From Halorientalis sp. (GTDB taxonomy: Archaea > Halobacteriota > Halobacteria > Halobacteriales > Haloarculaceae): DNA of 64,000 nucleotides. Under the pieces are notes generated by a model. That model was given only the letters and a program-made list of their open reading frames with translations, was not told the origin of the DNA and ran no database searches. This document shows positions 42,901 through 50,992 of the stretch, piece by piece; positions within the stretch are counted from its first letter, which is position 1, and each line of letters opens with the position of its first letter. Position numbers and translations under genes: made by a program. The DNA is taken from NCBI RefSeq assembly GCF_028275115.1, contig NZ_JAQCNH010000078.1, forward strand, positions 1 to 64,000. Reading direction: 5' to 3'.

Positions 42901-43268
42901 AGACGCCCGACGACGTGACGGGTGTGGCCTTCGACGTGGCCGGCGACGAGATGGGCGTCGCCTACATCGACGCCGGCCTGACCGAGGACATCGAGAGCGA
43001 GGGGTACGCCCGCGAGGTGATCCGTCGAGTGCAGGAGATGCGCAAAGACCTCGACCTCGATCTGGAGGCGCGGATCCGTGTCGACCTCGACATCGACGAC
43101 GACCGCGTGGCCGACCTCGTGGCCGACCACGAGGACCTGATCGCCGGGGAAGTCCGGGCCGACGAGTTCGGACCGGTCGAGGACGGCCACCGCAGGGAGT
43201 GGGATGTCGACGGTATCGTCATGGAGATTGCGGTCGAGGCGGTCCCGGCGGTGGAAGCGTCTGACTGA
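39984..43268 (+). CDS. ileS: Isoleucyl-tRNA synthetase
   Basis: A 1094-aa class Ia synthetase charging tRNA-Ile. The HIGH motif is in YTSGSAHMGTTWNKT (about residues 51-65), followed by an editing domain, and KMSKS is in GRKMSKSIGN (about 631). Zinc-type cysteines are in NQCPRCETA and QCWRCDTD. Two Ala/Ser/Gly/Glu-rich inserts, near residues 217-228 (SERASGEAASRE) and 486-500 (ASNGGGEAAGGDGE), look added, and both DNA inserts contain GCGGCGAAGCCGC. The C-terminus ends in an acidic anticodon-binding region. Confidence 0.97.
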   Translation: MSRFDPVDDQYEPRALEENVFEYWDAVDAYEQTTEHRADGERYFFVDGPPYTSGSAHMGTTWNKTLKDCYIRYLRMQGYDVTDRPGYDMHGLPIETKVEEKLGFENKKDIEEFGEQKFIDECKQFAEEQLEGLQEDFKSFGVWMDWDDPYKTVRPEYMEAAWWGFEKAHERGLVEQGKRSINQCPRCETAIANNEVEYHQVGKPSIYVKFPLREPSERASGEAASREGSLVIWTTTPWTIVANTFVAVDGDLKYVGVDAEKNGETERLYVAEACVEDVLKAGRYDDYEVVERLEGEEMVGWAYDHPLAEQVPDHAQAEGSQQVYTADYVEADRTGLVHSAPGHGEEDFERGQELDLEMFCPVGSDGVYTDVAGAYEGEFVRDANDEIIGDLDASGHLLSSEQGHSVREGQCWRCDTDIVRLVTDQWFITVTDIKDELLDNIEDSEWYPQEARDNRFRDFVEDSPDWNVSRQRYWGIPIPIWTPDSEASASNGGGEAAGGDGEWSGNMDDAIVVGTREELAERVDQAIDPERVDLHKGTVDELTITEDGTTYTRVGDVFDVWLDSSVATWGTMNFPEQESEFEELWPADLIIEAHDQTRGWFWSQLGMGTAALGDVPYEQVMMHGWALDSDGRKMSKSIGNIVEPGEAIERHGRDPMRLFLLSVTGQADDMKFSWEEMAEMQRRLNILWNVFRFPLPYMRMDEFDPDSVALTEAETELVDEWILSRLQSVEERMTEHFENFEQDKALDALLEFVVEDVSRFYVQVVRERMWAEDDSASKRTAYATLYRVLKETVALIAPFAPFVAEEIYGILTGEAGHDTVHMCDWPEPDTFWHDPALEGEVEVARAVEEAGSNARQQAERSLRWPITRVVVAADDAETAAAVESQRALLTERLNARELELVEPGQSWGELAYSAEADMSLLGPEFGDDAGRIMNALNEASVEEPTVEALEAAVEDALGDPVDLTEEMVEFVTQTPDDVTGVAFDVAGDEMGVAYIDAGLTEDIESEGYAREVIRRVQEMRKDLDLDLEARIRVDLDIDDDRVADLVADHEDLIAGEVRADEFGPVEDGHRREWDVDGIVMEIAVEAVPAVEASD

Positions 43269-43442
43269 CGTGTCCTACCGGGGCCGAATTTAGCTGAACG
43301 TAGGCGCTGAACCCCCTTCCTCAGCGAGCGCCGACCGAACGGGGGGCGCGAGCAGGGAGCGGATACGGCGCCGCACAGTTCTCGTACACGGTCCGAGGCC
43401 CACAGGCCCACGCAGTCACAACGTTCCTGCGTAGGGTGGTAT

Positions 43443-43773
43443 ACTATTGACCGAACCCACAGTATACGACCTCGACCCGGGAGCGCACTCGACGTACTCC
43501 CTGGACTACCACCTGATACTCACCGTGAAGTATCGGCACGGAGTGCTAACCGAGGAGCGAACACAATCCATCCACGAGGTCATCAGCGGCTCACGGACAA
43601 CTACGGTGTCGAACTGACCACCCTCGACGGCGAGGACGACCACGTACACATCCTCTTCCGAGCGAAGCCAACCACAGACCTCCTGAGGCGAGGCGTATCA
43701 ATGTCTTTAATCGCGTGGGAGAGTCAAAAATGTCGGTCAGAGTGGGACGTGTCATGGGCTTACGCGCTCCCTC
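43443..43773 (+). pseudogene. Degenerate IS200-type transposase TnpA
   Basis: Starting from a TTG at about 43447 the frame reads TYSLDYHLILTVKYRHGVL, then TEERTQSIHEVISG. A frameshift leads to LTDNYGVELTTLDGEDDHVH with ILFRAKPTTDLLR. DHVHILF holds the HUH histidines of Y1 transposases. After TTDL the catalytic-tyrosine half is missing and the frame runs into an element end. The rest of 43269-43442 has nothing recognised. Confidence 0.75.
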
Positions 43774-43791
43774 CCACCCCTGACGGGATGG
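43759..43791 (-). mobile_element. Left-end copy of the TnpB element family
   Basis: TTACGCGCTCCCTCCCACCCC with TGACGGGATGG matches, in reverse orientation, the left end of the intact TnpB element at 48427-48460 (AGGGGTGGGAGGAAGCGCGTAA), with the hairpin slightly decayed. The tnpA relic reads towards this end, as in IS605 elements with divergent tnpA and tnpB. The two elements look like separated halves of one family. Confidence 0.55.
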
Positions 43792-43839
43792 CCTTCGGCG
43801 CTGTTACCGCTGTGAGCGAGTAGGGTAGGGTATGGCAGG

Positions 43840-44688
43840 TCACAGTTTTGTCGCGATGACGGGCGCGGCGCTGACGGTGCTGGCGGCCCGTTCCAGCGTG
43901 TCGGTCCCGTAGATGGCTTCGATGCCGGCGCGGGCGAGTTTCGTCGTCGCGTCGCCGGTCAGCATCGGGTGAACGCAGGTGACGTACACCCGGGCGGCAC
44001 CCATGTCGTCAAGCGCGGCGACCGATTCGGCCATCGTCGACCCGGTCGCCACGATGTCGTCTGTCAGCACCACGTCCCGCCCGTCCACGTCGGCGTCGCG
44101 GGGTCGAATCTCGACTTCCGAACCGGAGAGTCGGGTCTTCTCGAAGTAGTCCGTGCGGCCGCGCCCGTATGCGCCCTGCACCGTGTCGGCGATGTTGACC
44201 GCGCCCTCGTCGGGCGAGAGAAAGACTGGTTCGGTCAGGTCTTCAGGAAGCGGGTCGGCCAACTGGGCGGCGGCGTCGACGGCCTCGGCCGGCACGTCGA
44301 AGTAATCGACGACTGTCGGCTCGTGGGGGTTGACGGTCAGCACGCGGTCGGTGCCGGGACTCAGCGCCTTTGCCATCGCGCGGGCCGAGACTGGTTGGCC
44401 GGGCTCGAAGGCCTCGTCCTGCCGGGCGTAGCCCATGTAGGGGATGACGGTCGTGACGTGACTGGCACCGGCCTCGCGCACGGCGTCCTGAAGCTGGAGC
44501 AACTCGACGTGTGTGTCGCTCGAGTCCGTTGCGGCGATGATTACCGCTTCGTCGGCGTCGAAGTACGGAACCTGTGCCATGTGCTCCCCGTCGGGGAACC
44601 GCTCGAAAGAGACGGGCGCGAGGTCCGCGTCGGTCGCCGCGGCGACGGACGCGGCCAGCGACTGGGAACTGGAGCCACTGACGATCAT
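43840..44688 (-). CDS. prs: Ribose-phosphate pyrophosphokinase
   Basis: A 282-aa PRPP synthase making phosphoribosyl pyrophosphate for purine, pyrimidine, His and Trp synthesis. Visible are FERFPDGEHMAQVP (about 28-41), the ATP-binding TVIPYMGYARQDEAFEPGQP (about 80-99), TVNPHEP and the PRPP loop VLTDDIVATGSTMAES (about 207-222). The archaeal class is short like this one. Confidence 0.95.
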   Translation of the reverse strand: MIVSGSSSQSLAASVAAATDADLAPVSFERFPDGEHMAQVPYFDADEAVIIAATDSSDTHVELLQLQDAVREAGASHVTTVIPYMGYARQDEAFEPGQPVSARAMAKALSPGTDRVLTVNPHEPTVVDYFDVPAEAVDAAAQLADPLPEDLTEPVFLSPDEGAVNIADTVQGAYGRGRTDYFEKTRLSGSEVEIRPRDADVDGRDVVLTDDIVATGSTMAESVAALDDMGAARVYVTCVHPMLTGDATTKLARAGIEAIYGTDTLERAASTVSAAPVIATKL

Positions 44689-44805
44689 AGTCGAGTCGTC
44701 GCTACGGCGACTCTAAAACCCATCTCTTTGGTCCGTCCGCCGGTCACCGCGGACCCGGAGTGCCGGAGCGCAACCGCTTAGTGTCGACTGGCTGTACGCT
44801 CGCCT

Positions 44806-45138
44806 GTGAACCCGTACGCCCTCCTCGCCGCGGCAATCGCGTCCGAGCTGGTCGCCACGGTGTCGCTCAAGCTCTCGCAGGGCTTCTCGAAGCCCCTGCC
44901 CAGTCTCGGGGTCGTCGTCGGCTACGGCGTGGCCTTCGCCCTGCTCTCGCTGGTCCTGGAAGAGCTCCCAATCGGTATGGTCTACGCGACGTGGGCCGCG
45001 CTCGGCATCGTCGGTATCGCGGCCGTCGGCGTCGTCGCCTTCGGCGAACGGCTCGACCCCGCCGGGGTGGCCGGTATCGCCTGTATCGTCCTCGGCGTCG
45101 TCCTGCTGAACGTCGTCTCTGAGACGTCCGCCCACTGA
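44806..45138 (+). CDS. SMR-family multidrug efflux pump
   Basis: A 110-aa four-helix protein with the membrane glutamate of EmrE-type pumps in AAAIASELVATVSLKLS (Glu 14), PIGMVYATWAALGIVG in helix 3, and GERLDPAGVAGIACIVLGVV in helix 4. It exports cationic drugs or guanidinium-like compounds by proton exchange, as a dimer. The GTG at 44806 is the only start giving a full first helix. No second SMR gene is adjacent, so it is probably a homodimer. Confidence 0.9.
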   Translation: MNPYALLAAAIASELVATVSLKLSQGFSKPLPSLGVVVGYGVAFALLSLVLEELPIGMVYATWAALGIVGIAAVGVVAFGERLDPAGVAGIACIVLGVVLLNVVSETSAH

Positions 45139-45144
45139 TTCGAT

Positions 45145-45942
45145 TCACGAACTGGGGGCGACGGCGAGTCCACACGCGCCGGACAGGCCGAGCGCCCGGG
45201 TGCGCCAGCCGTCGCCGGCGTCGACAAGCAGCGTCCCGCTCTCGGTGACGCCGTAGACACCGTCACCGTGGGCGACCGCCACGACCGACTCGTCGGCCGG
45301 GACCCCGCATTCGCGCCAGTCGTCCCCGTCGCCCGTGTAGAGCGCGTCGGCACTCGCGGCGTAGCCCCGGCCGGGACTGCTGGCGACCGCGGTGAACGCG
45401 CCGTCGCTGGCTTTCGCCCAGCCTGGGCCGAGGTAGTACAGGCCGTCGTCGGTCGCGGCCAGCGGCGTTCCGCCGGTCGCCACGTCCCGGGTGTCCGCAA
45501 GGCCGACGTGACCGGGGCCGTCGCCGACGCGGTAGACGCCCCCGGCCGCCCCCAGCAGGTCACCGTCGATAGCCCGCACGCCTTCGACCGTGCCCAGTGT
45601 CGTCCAGCCCCCGTCGTCTCGACGGGCGACCCGGCCGTCGGGCCCCGCCGCCAGGAGGGCGTCGCCGTCGAACCCGACCGCGACGGCGGGGCCGAAGCCG
45701 GTCGGGTCGTACCCCCCGTCGGAACTGACGAGTACGTCGTCGTCGGTCGCGACGGCCAGAAAGTCGGGACCGGCGGCCACGTCCTGAGCGGCACAGCGGT
45801 GAGCCAGCGAGAACTCGCCGACGATGTCGGCCGAGACGGCGACGACGGCCACGCCGAGGTCGGCGGCGACGTACAACTCCGTCGTTCCAGTTTTTTCACC
45901 GTAGACCCGCTTCTCGTTGAGACTGGTGTCCGCGTCGCTCAT
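45145..45942 (-). CDS. Beta-propeller-like cytosolic protein, HVO_0234 type
   Basis: A 265-aa protein built from repeating short strands with Gly/Asp/Ala turns (DDDVLVSSDGGYDPTGFG, DGDALLAAGPDGRVARRDDG, and so on), the pattern of a beta-propeller. It has no signal peptide, and the N-terminus EKRVYGEKTGTTELYVAADL is conserved in a haloarchaeal family of unknown function. The ATG at 45942 lies about 26 bp after CTTTCAATC, fitting a leaderless start. Confidence 0.7.
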   Translation of the reverse strand: MSDADTSLNEKRVYGEKTGTTELYVAADLGVAVVAVSADIVGEFSLAHRCAAQDVAAGPDFLAVATDDDVLVSSDGGYDPTGFGPAVAVGFDGDALLAAGPDGRVARRDDGGWTTLGTVEGVRAIDGDLLGAAGGVYRVGDGPGHVGLADTRDVATGGTPLAATDDGLYYLGPGWAKASDGAFTAVASSPGRGYAASADALYTGDGDDWRECGVPADESVVAVAHGDGVYGVTESGTLLVDAGDGWRTRALGLSGACGLAVAPSS

Positions 45943-46022
45943 AGGTGTCACTGGTTCGCGCGAGATTGAAAGCGTACCGACTGACCGGTCCACCCGAGTG
46001 CTGCTGGCGCGCAGTGCCGACG

Positions 46023-46853
46023 CTACCGACGCTCGGTGCTGCTATCGCCGCGGTCGCCATCGTCGTTCGCTGTCACGGACTCCGTCGACGACGCCGCGGC
46101 CGCTTCCGTCATCGTCACCGCGGTCGCGCCGTCGGGTTCCCAGACGACCCGGACGGCGAACGCCGCGTCGACCCCGACGGTGAGGCTGTCGCCGGCGACA
46201 ACGGCCGCCGTGCCGTCGCGTTCATCGCTCGCCTCCCCGCCGAGGGCGGCCCACGAACCCGTCGCGTCCAGTCCGTCCCCGCGAACGAACAGTGCGTCGG
46301 CACGGACGCGGTCACCTCCCTGGTGGCTGATCGTCGCCGTCTCACCGGCGTGGTCGACCTCGAACACTGCCCCCGGCGCGATACTCGACTCACCACGCGG
46401 GGTGCTCGACCGCGACCAGACCCGCCACTCGCCGTCCTGAACCCGCAGTTCGAGGGTCTGTGACACCGCCGCGGCGCCGGCCTCGACCATGTCCCCCGTT
46501 CTGAACAGCACCTCGACGGTCGCCTCCTCTTGACCCGACTCGACGGTTTCGGTCCGCTCGACCGTTATCGACCTGGACGCCAGTTCCTGCGCCTCCGACG
46601 ACGCAACCTCCTCGACTGGCCCCTCGTCGTGCATGAGTTCGTTGATTCTGGCCGCGTCGCCGCTGGTGAACGCGTCGAGAAACGTCTCCGCAGTCGCTTC
46701 GGGCCCCCGACTGGGGTCGTCGTCCTCGTCGGTCACCGCCTCGTCGGTCGTAGTCCCGTTCCCCTCCTCGGTTGGGTCCTGTTCGCTCAGACAGCCTGCA
46801 GCCGTGGCCGTTCCGGCCGCCGCCAGCGCCGATAGCAGCGTGCGTCGTTCCAT
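46023..46853 (-). CDS. Lipoprotein with acidic linker
   Basis: A 276-aa protein. MERRTLLSALAAAGTATAAG precedes the lipobox Cys (AAGCLSEQ, about residue 21). A Thr/Asp/Glu linker comes next, then a SnoaL/NTF2-like stretch (FLDAFTSGDAARINELMHDE) and a beta-rich domain with FEVDHAGETATISHQGGDRV. It is probably anchored to the outer face of the membrane. Function unknown. Confidence 0.72.
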   Translation of the reverse strand: MERRTLLSALAAAGTATAAGCLSEQDPTEEGNGTTTDEAVTDEDDDPSRGPEATAETFLDAFTSGDAARINELMHDEGPVEEVASSEAQELASRSITVERTETVESGQEEATVEVLFRTGDMVEAGAAAVSQTLELRVQDGEWRVWSRSSTPRGESSIAPGAVFEVDHAGETATISHQGGDRVRADALFVRGDGLDATGSWAALGGEASDERDGTAAVVAGDSLTVGVDAAFAVRVVWEPDGATAVTMTEAAAASSTESVTANDDGDRGDSSTERR

Positions 46854-46938
46854 ACGGCGTGCCGACGGCCGGCAGGTAAAAAGGGGCGCTGGAGAGTAAA
46901 ACAGCTGTTTTATCCACGCGGCCACACGGCCGTGCCAG

Positions 46939-48279
46939 TCACAGCGCCTGCTTGTACGCCTCTAGGGTTTCGTCGACGTCCTCCTCGGTGTGGGCGTACG
47001 TGACGAACTGGGACTCGAACTGGTTCTGTGAGAGGAACACGCCCTGGTCTTTCATCTTCGGCCAGAAAACGCGCCGCCACCGGTCGGTCTCGCCGCCGGC
47101 CACGTCCGAACCGGTTTTCGGGCAGCGGTCGTAGCGCGGACAGCTCTCGCGCTGCTGACAGCCGCCCTCGCAGTGGCCCTCGAAACTGCCGGGTGCCTCG
47201 CGGGTGAACACGAGTTTGAACATCCCGTCGGTGCCGGTGATGGTGTAGGCCGGGGCCTGGTCTTCGACGATTTCGCCGACGCCGAGCCGGAGTCGCTCGC
47301 CGAGGTCGTGGATATGGTCGTGGACGTCGTGTTCGGCGGCGTAACGCAGTGACTCGAGCCCGGCGGCCATCGTGACGGGGTGGCCGGAGAAGGTGCCAGC
47401 CTGGAACACGTCGCCGGAGGGAGTGAACCGCTCCATGAGCTGGGCGGAACCACCGATGGCACCGACCGGGAATCCGCCGCCGATGAGCTTGCCGAAGGTC
47501 GTCAGATCGGGTTCGATGCCGAACTTTCCCTGGGCACACTGGAGGCCGCCGACCCGGAAGCCAGTGATGACCTCGTCGAAGATCAGCAGTGCGTCGTGGG
47601 CTTCGGTGAGGTCGCGGAGAGCCTCGTGGTAGCCGTCGACGGGTTCGATGATACCGTAGTTGGCGAGGATTGGTTCGACGAGGACGCCCGCGATTTCGTC
47701 GCCGTAGTCCTCGAAGACGCGGTGGGCGGCCTCCTCGTCGTTGAACGGAATGGCGAGCGTCTCGTCGGCGAAGGACTGGGGGATGCCCGGGCTCGACGGT
47801 CTGGTGTCGTCGTACTCGCCCTCGACGAGGGTGCTCTCCTGTGCGCCGTGGTAGCCGCCCTGCATCACGACGATCTTGTCGCGACCCGTGTGGGCGCGGG
47901 CGAGGCGGCAGGCCGAGACCGTGGCCTCGGTACCGGAGTTGACGAACCGCAGCATCTCGACGCTCGGGACATGACGGGCGACGAACTCGGCGTGTTCGAC
48001 CTCGATCTCGGTCGGCATCCCGTACATCGGCCCTTCGCTAGCGTGGGACTGAATGGCCGACTCCACGGGCTGGGGGGTGTCGTGGCCGTACAGGAGCGGC
48101 CCGAGGCCCATCAGCCAGTCGACGTAGCGGTTGCCGTCGACGTCGACGACGTGGCCGCCGTCGCCCCGCTCGATGAAGGGCGGGTAGGGCTCGATTGCCG
48201 CCCGCACCGCGGAGTTGACGCCGCCAGGCAACACCGACAGTGCCCGGTCGTACAGGTCGCGCGACTGCTCGTGAGTCAT
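46939..48279 (-). CDS. hemL: Glutamate-1-semialdehyde 2,1-aminomutase
   Basis: A 446-aa PLP enzyme making 5-aminolevulinate for heme, siroheme and cobamide synthesis; HemB, the next enzyme, is at 55869. Visible are [20 protein letters not shown] (about 113-132), [12 protein letters not shown] (about 230) and the Schiff-base lysine in [18 protein letters not shown] (about residue 262). An insert of about 30 residues near 360 carries four cysteines ([20 protein letters not shown]), which bacterial enzymes lack. The ATG at 48279 fits the usual N-terminus. Confidence 0.95.
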   Translation of the reverse strand: MTHEQSRDLYDRALSVLPGGVNSAVRAAIEPYPPFIERGDGGHVVDVDGNRYVDWLMGLGPLLYGHDTPQPVESAIQSHASEGPMYGMPTEIEVEHAEFVARHVPSVEMLRFVNSGTEATVSACRLARAHTGRDKIVVMQGGYHGAQESTLVEGEYDDTRPSSPGIPQSFADETLAIPFNDEEAAHRVFEDYGDEIAGVLVEPILANYGIIEPVDGYHEALRDLTEAHDALLIFDEVITGFRVGGLQCAQGKFGIEPDLTTFGKLIGGGFPVGAIGGSAQLMERFTPSGDVFQAGTFSGHPVTMAAGLESLRYAAEHDVHDHIHDLGERLRLGVGEIVEDQAPAYTITGTDGMFKLVFTREAPGSFEGHCEGGCQQRESCPRYDRCPKTGSDVAGGETDRWRRVFWPKMKDQGVFLSQNQFESQFVTYAHTEEDVDETLEAYKQAL

Positions 48280-48359
48280 ACCATCTCTTGGCCCGCCCGC
48301 ACCAAAGACCTGACTCACTCGCCCCGGACGCACCCCCACACGCCGCCGGTGATGAGGTT

Positions 48360-48407
48360 TTACTCGGTCGCGGCCGCGACGTGCCTGCGGGCCTCCTCGC
48401 GGGTCAT
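48360..48407 (-). pseudogene. C-terminal 15 codons of the gene split by the TnpB element
   Basis: It reads [15 protein letters not shown], stop. Joined to the N-terminal part (49808-50056) it continues VRG-MTREEA in frame with no base missing or added. See the entry at 49808. Confidence 0.75.
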
Positions 48408-49807
48408 AGCGGATACAGCGCGGAAACCCACCCCTTCAGGGGTGGGAGGAAGCGCGTAATCTCCGGGGACCAAACCACCACACAACAGCCCGGCCTACTC
48501 CCCGACGTATTTCAACCACCAGCAACACATATGAAGTATGGATGTGCGGCGCACTGTTCCGGTCAAACTCGACGTGGATAATGATGGTGCCGCGCTCCTG
48601 CGTGAGACGGTAGACGAGTTCCTGTGGGCGGCAAACTACGTCGTAGACCACACCTTCGACGGCGAATACGTCGAAACCAGCAAGACCACGTTGCACGAGG
48701 AAACCTACGACGAGATACGTGACCGAACACGGCTCCACAGCCAACACGTCCAAGCCGCCCGGAACAAAGCCGCCGATACGCTCAAAGGCGTCGTCGCGCG
48801 GTGGCAACAGGGCGAGTACGCCGGAAAGCCCCACTTCTCGACGCCGACTGTCGTGTACGACAAGCGGTGTGCCACTTTCCACGACGACTACGCTTCCCTC
48901 GCCACGATAGACGGACGAATCGACGCCCAGTACGTTCTGCCCGACGACGAGCGGGACACGCCCCACGCCGAGTACCTGTTCGCCGACGACTACGAGGTGA
49001 CAGGGGCGGAGCTACACCACAGAGATGGCGAGTGGTTCCTTCACATCCGCACAAAGGCGGAGGTGGAGTCTGACACACCGGCACAGGCAACGACCGGGCA
49101 CCAAACCCTAACGGTCCTCGGCGTTGACCTCGGTGTGAACCAACTCGCCGTCACCAGCACAGGGATGTTCTGGACGGGCGACGAGTTCGACCACTGGCGG
49201 CGTGAGTACGAACAGCGGCGTGGCGACCTCGGGCAGTGCGATACGCGGTGGGCACACGAGAACATCCAGTCTGTCGGTCGCACAGAGACAGGGCGGTTGA
49301 CACAGATGCTCCATCGTATCGCTAACGAAATCCTCGCTGAAGCCGACGAGAACGGCTGTACGGTAATAGCGTTTGAGCAACTGACTGGTATCCGCGACCG
49401 GCTTCCCGGTGCGTCGTGGGGGCACAAGTGGGCGTTCGAGCGTCTGTACCAGTACGTCGAGTACAAAGCCGAGCTACGCGGTATCGACGCGGAACAGGTA
49501 GACCCCGAGAACACGTCGCGGCGGTGTTCGACGTGTGGATTCACCCACCCCGACAACCGCGACGGCGAGGCGTTCGAGTGCCTGAAATGCGGCTACCAGA
49601 ACCACGCCGACTACAATGCCGCGAAGAATATCGGACTGCGGTATCTCCGCCGGAACCAAACTGGGGACGGCGGAGGCGCACCCGTAGGCGTGCGCTTAAA
49701 CAGCGGGATGTTGAACGCGAACGGAGAGTATGAACCTCCTGCCGAGGATTCGGCCCGAGCGGGAGTCCACGCTGAAAGCCCACCCCTTTAGGGGTGGGTT
49801 AGCTTAC
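48408..49807 (+). mobile_element. Complete IS605-family TnpB element (about 1.4 kb)
   Basis: The boundaries follow from the interrupted gene: outside sequence ends ...GGGTCAT and resumes GCCGCGAACG. Both ends carry the same hairpin CCCACCCCT/AGGGGTGGG (48427-48446, loop TC; 49779-49798, loop TT). Only tnpB is present, with no tnpA, so movement needs a TnpA elsewhere. There is no target duplication, as expected. The 3' end of tnpB plus the right end should encode the omega-RNA, whose guide would be the flank GCCGCGAACGCCACAG. Confidence 0.82.
48538..49791 (+). CDS. tnpB: RNA-guided nuclease TnpB
   Basis: A 417-aa TnpB. RuvC motifs are complete: the aspartate in [14 protein letters not shown] (about residue 199), the glutamate in [13 protein letters not shown] (about 280) and the last aspartate in [12 protein letters not shown] (about 361). 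The zinc ribbon lies between them ([10 protein letters not shown] and CLKCGYQN). TnpB cuts DNA next to a short motif (TAM) using a guide RNA made from the element's right end, favouring retention of the element. The frame is intact, so it may be active. The tail after residue 370 is low-complexity. Confidence 0.93.
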   Translation: MDVRRTVPVKLDVDNDGAALLRETVDEFLWAANYVVDHTFDGEYVETSKTTLHEETYDEIRDRTRLHSQHVQAARNKAADTLKGVVARWQQGEYAGKPHFSTPTVVYDKRCATFHDDYASLATIDGRIDAQYVLPDDERDTPHAEYLFADDYEVTGAELHHRDGEWFLHIRTKAEVESDTPAQATTGHQTLTVLGVDLGVNQLAVTSTGMFWTGDEFDHWRREYEQRRGDLGQCDTRWAHENIQSVGRTETGRLTQMLHRIANEILAEADENGCTVIAFEQLTGIRDRLPGASWGHKWAFERLYQYVEYKAELRGIDAEQVDPENTSRRCSTCGFTHPDNRDGEAFECLKCGYQNHADYNAAKNIGLRYLRRNQTGDGGGAPVGVRLNSGMLNANGEYEPPAEDSARAGVHAESPPL

Positions 49808-50056
49808 GCCGCGAACGCCACAGACACAGGCTAACAGTTCCGGGTCTCCGAAGTCGTCGACCTGCTCCCGCCGGTCCCGTTCCAACGCGTCTGCCTCCGG
49901 CTCGTACGTAAAATACACCCGGTAACTACTCTGTACCACGCCCTCGATTCGGTGGTCCTCGTCCGGATTGGGCCCGGCGATCTGGGTCTCGCGTTCCGCC
50001 TGCATCTCGGCTTTCCAGTCTTCCAGCGTCTTCCCAGGGTCCCGCTCGTCGGTCAC
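49808..50056 (-). pseudogene. N-terminal 83 codons of a small gene split by the TnpB element
   Basis: It starts MTDERDPGKTLEDWKAEMQA, with SSYRVYFTYEPEADALERDR, and ends ELLACVCGVRG before the element adds V-S-stop. The remaining 15 codons lie at 48360-48407. The reconstructed 98-aa acidic protein is soluble, with a CxC pair. As the gene stands, an 85-aa product lacking the tail could still be made. Function unknown. Confidence 0.78.
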
Positions 50057-50158
50057 GGGCGTGTCGTCACGCTCTCAGAATAAAAATGCTCCCCCGGACT
50101 CAATTCCCGTCGAACGAGCGTCAGAAAACAGCGAACCGCGCACCGGTACCGTCCGGCG

Positions 50159-50623
50159 TCAGTCCTCGGTTTCGAGGTCGATCGCGAACTGCGCGTTCTC
50201 CCGGACGACGTCGAGGACGACGCTCGTGTTCGCCGCCTCCACGTCGGGGTCGGTCAGCAGGTCCTTTATTTTGCGGTTCATCTCGTCGGTGTTTCTGAAC
50301 TTCCCGACCGTAACCACGTCGTGACTGCCGGTCACCTCGTAGACGCTGACCATCCGCTCGTGGTCACGCAGGCGGTCGATGACTGCTTTGAGACCGTTGC
50401 CATCCACACTGAGGTGGAAGACCGCGGTCACGTCGTAGCCCAGTCGGTCGTAGTCGACTACCGGTCGGTAGCTCTCGATGATCCCGTCCTCCTCGAGAGC
50501 AGACAGCCGCTTCGAAACCGTCGTCGCTGCGAGACCGGTTTCGCTGGCAATCTCGCGCGCGCTGGCCCGGCCGTCCGAGAGCAGCGCGTTCACGATGCGA
50601 CGGTCTGTGTCGTCGACTGCCAT
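50159..50623 (-). CDS. Lrp/AsnC-family regulator
   Basis: A 154-aa protein. The HTH is ADDTDRRIVNALLSDGRASA followed by IASETGLAATTVSKRLSALE (residues about 5-45). The RAM/ligand domain carries VYEVTGSHDVVTVGKF, typical of Lrp. It lies 3 bp after glnK in the amt-glnK-lrp group, so it probably responds to nitrogen status or amino acids such as glutamine. It may control this operon or glutamine synthetase. Confidence 0.9.
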   Translation of the reverse strand: MAVDDTDRRIVNALLSDGRASAREIASETGLAATTVSKRLSALEEDGIIESYRPVVDYDRLGYDVTAVFHLSVDGNGLKAVIDRLRDHERMVSVYEVTGSHDVVTVGKFRNTDEMNRKIKDLLTDPDVEAANTSVVLDVVRENAQFAIDLETED

Positions 50624-50626
50624 TCG

Positions 50627-50992
50627 TCAGACCGCGTCTCGACCACGTTTGTCGGTGCGGATCTGGATGGCGTTGTCGACGTCGAGGACGAAGATTTTGC
50701 CGTCACCGGGGTCACCGGTGTGGGCGGCGTTCTGGATTGCGTCGACGACGTCGTCCGCCGGCACGTCGGCGACGACCGTTTCCAGTTTGACCTTCTCGTG
50801 GAGGTCGACGACGTACTCTTCGCCGCGCCACTGTCCCTTCTTGACCGGCTGGCTCCCGCGGCCGCGGACGTTGGTTACCGTCAGCGAGGGCGCGCCGACT
50901 TCGGCGAGGCCTTTTTTTACATCCGATAGCTTACCGGGCCGGATGAACGCGATCACCATCTTGATATCGCCGTCGTTGGGTGTGTCACTCAT
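50627..50992 (-). CDS. glnK: Nitrogen regulatory protein P-II
   Basis: A 121-aa PII protein. [20 protein letters not shown] starts the fold, the T-loop region is [20 protein letters not shown] with the tyrosine near residue 55, and the C-terminal signature is [18 protein letters not shown]. Trimers bind ATP, ADP and 2-oxoglutarate and plug the ammonium channel when nitrogen is plentiful. It overlaps amt by ATGA. Confidence 0.95.
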   Translation of the reverse strand: MSDTPNDGDIKMVIAFIRPGKLSDVKKGLAEVGAPSLTVTNVRGRGSQPVKKGQWRGEEYVVDLHEKVKLETVVADVPADDVVDAIQNAAHTGDPGDGKIFVLDVDNAIQIRTDKRGRDAV

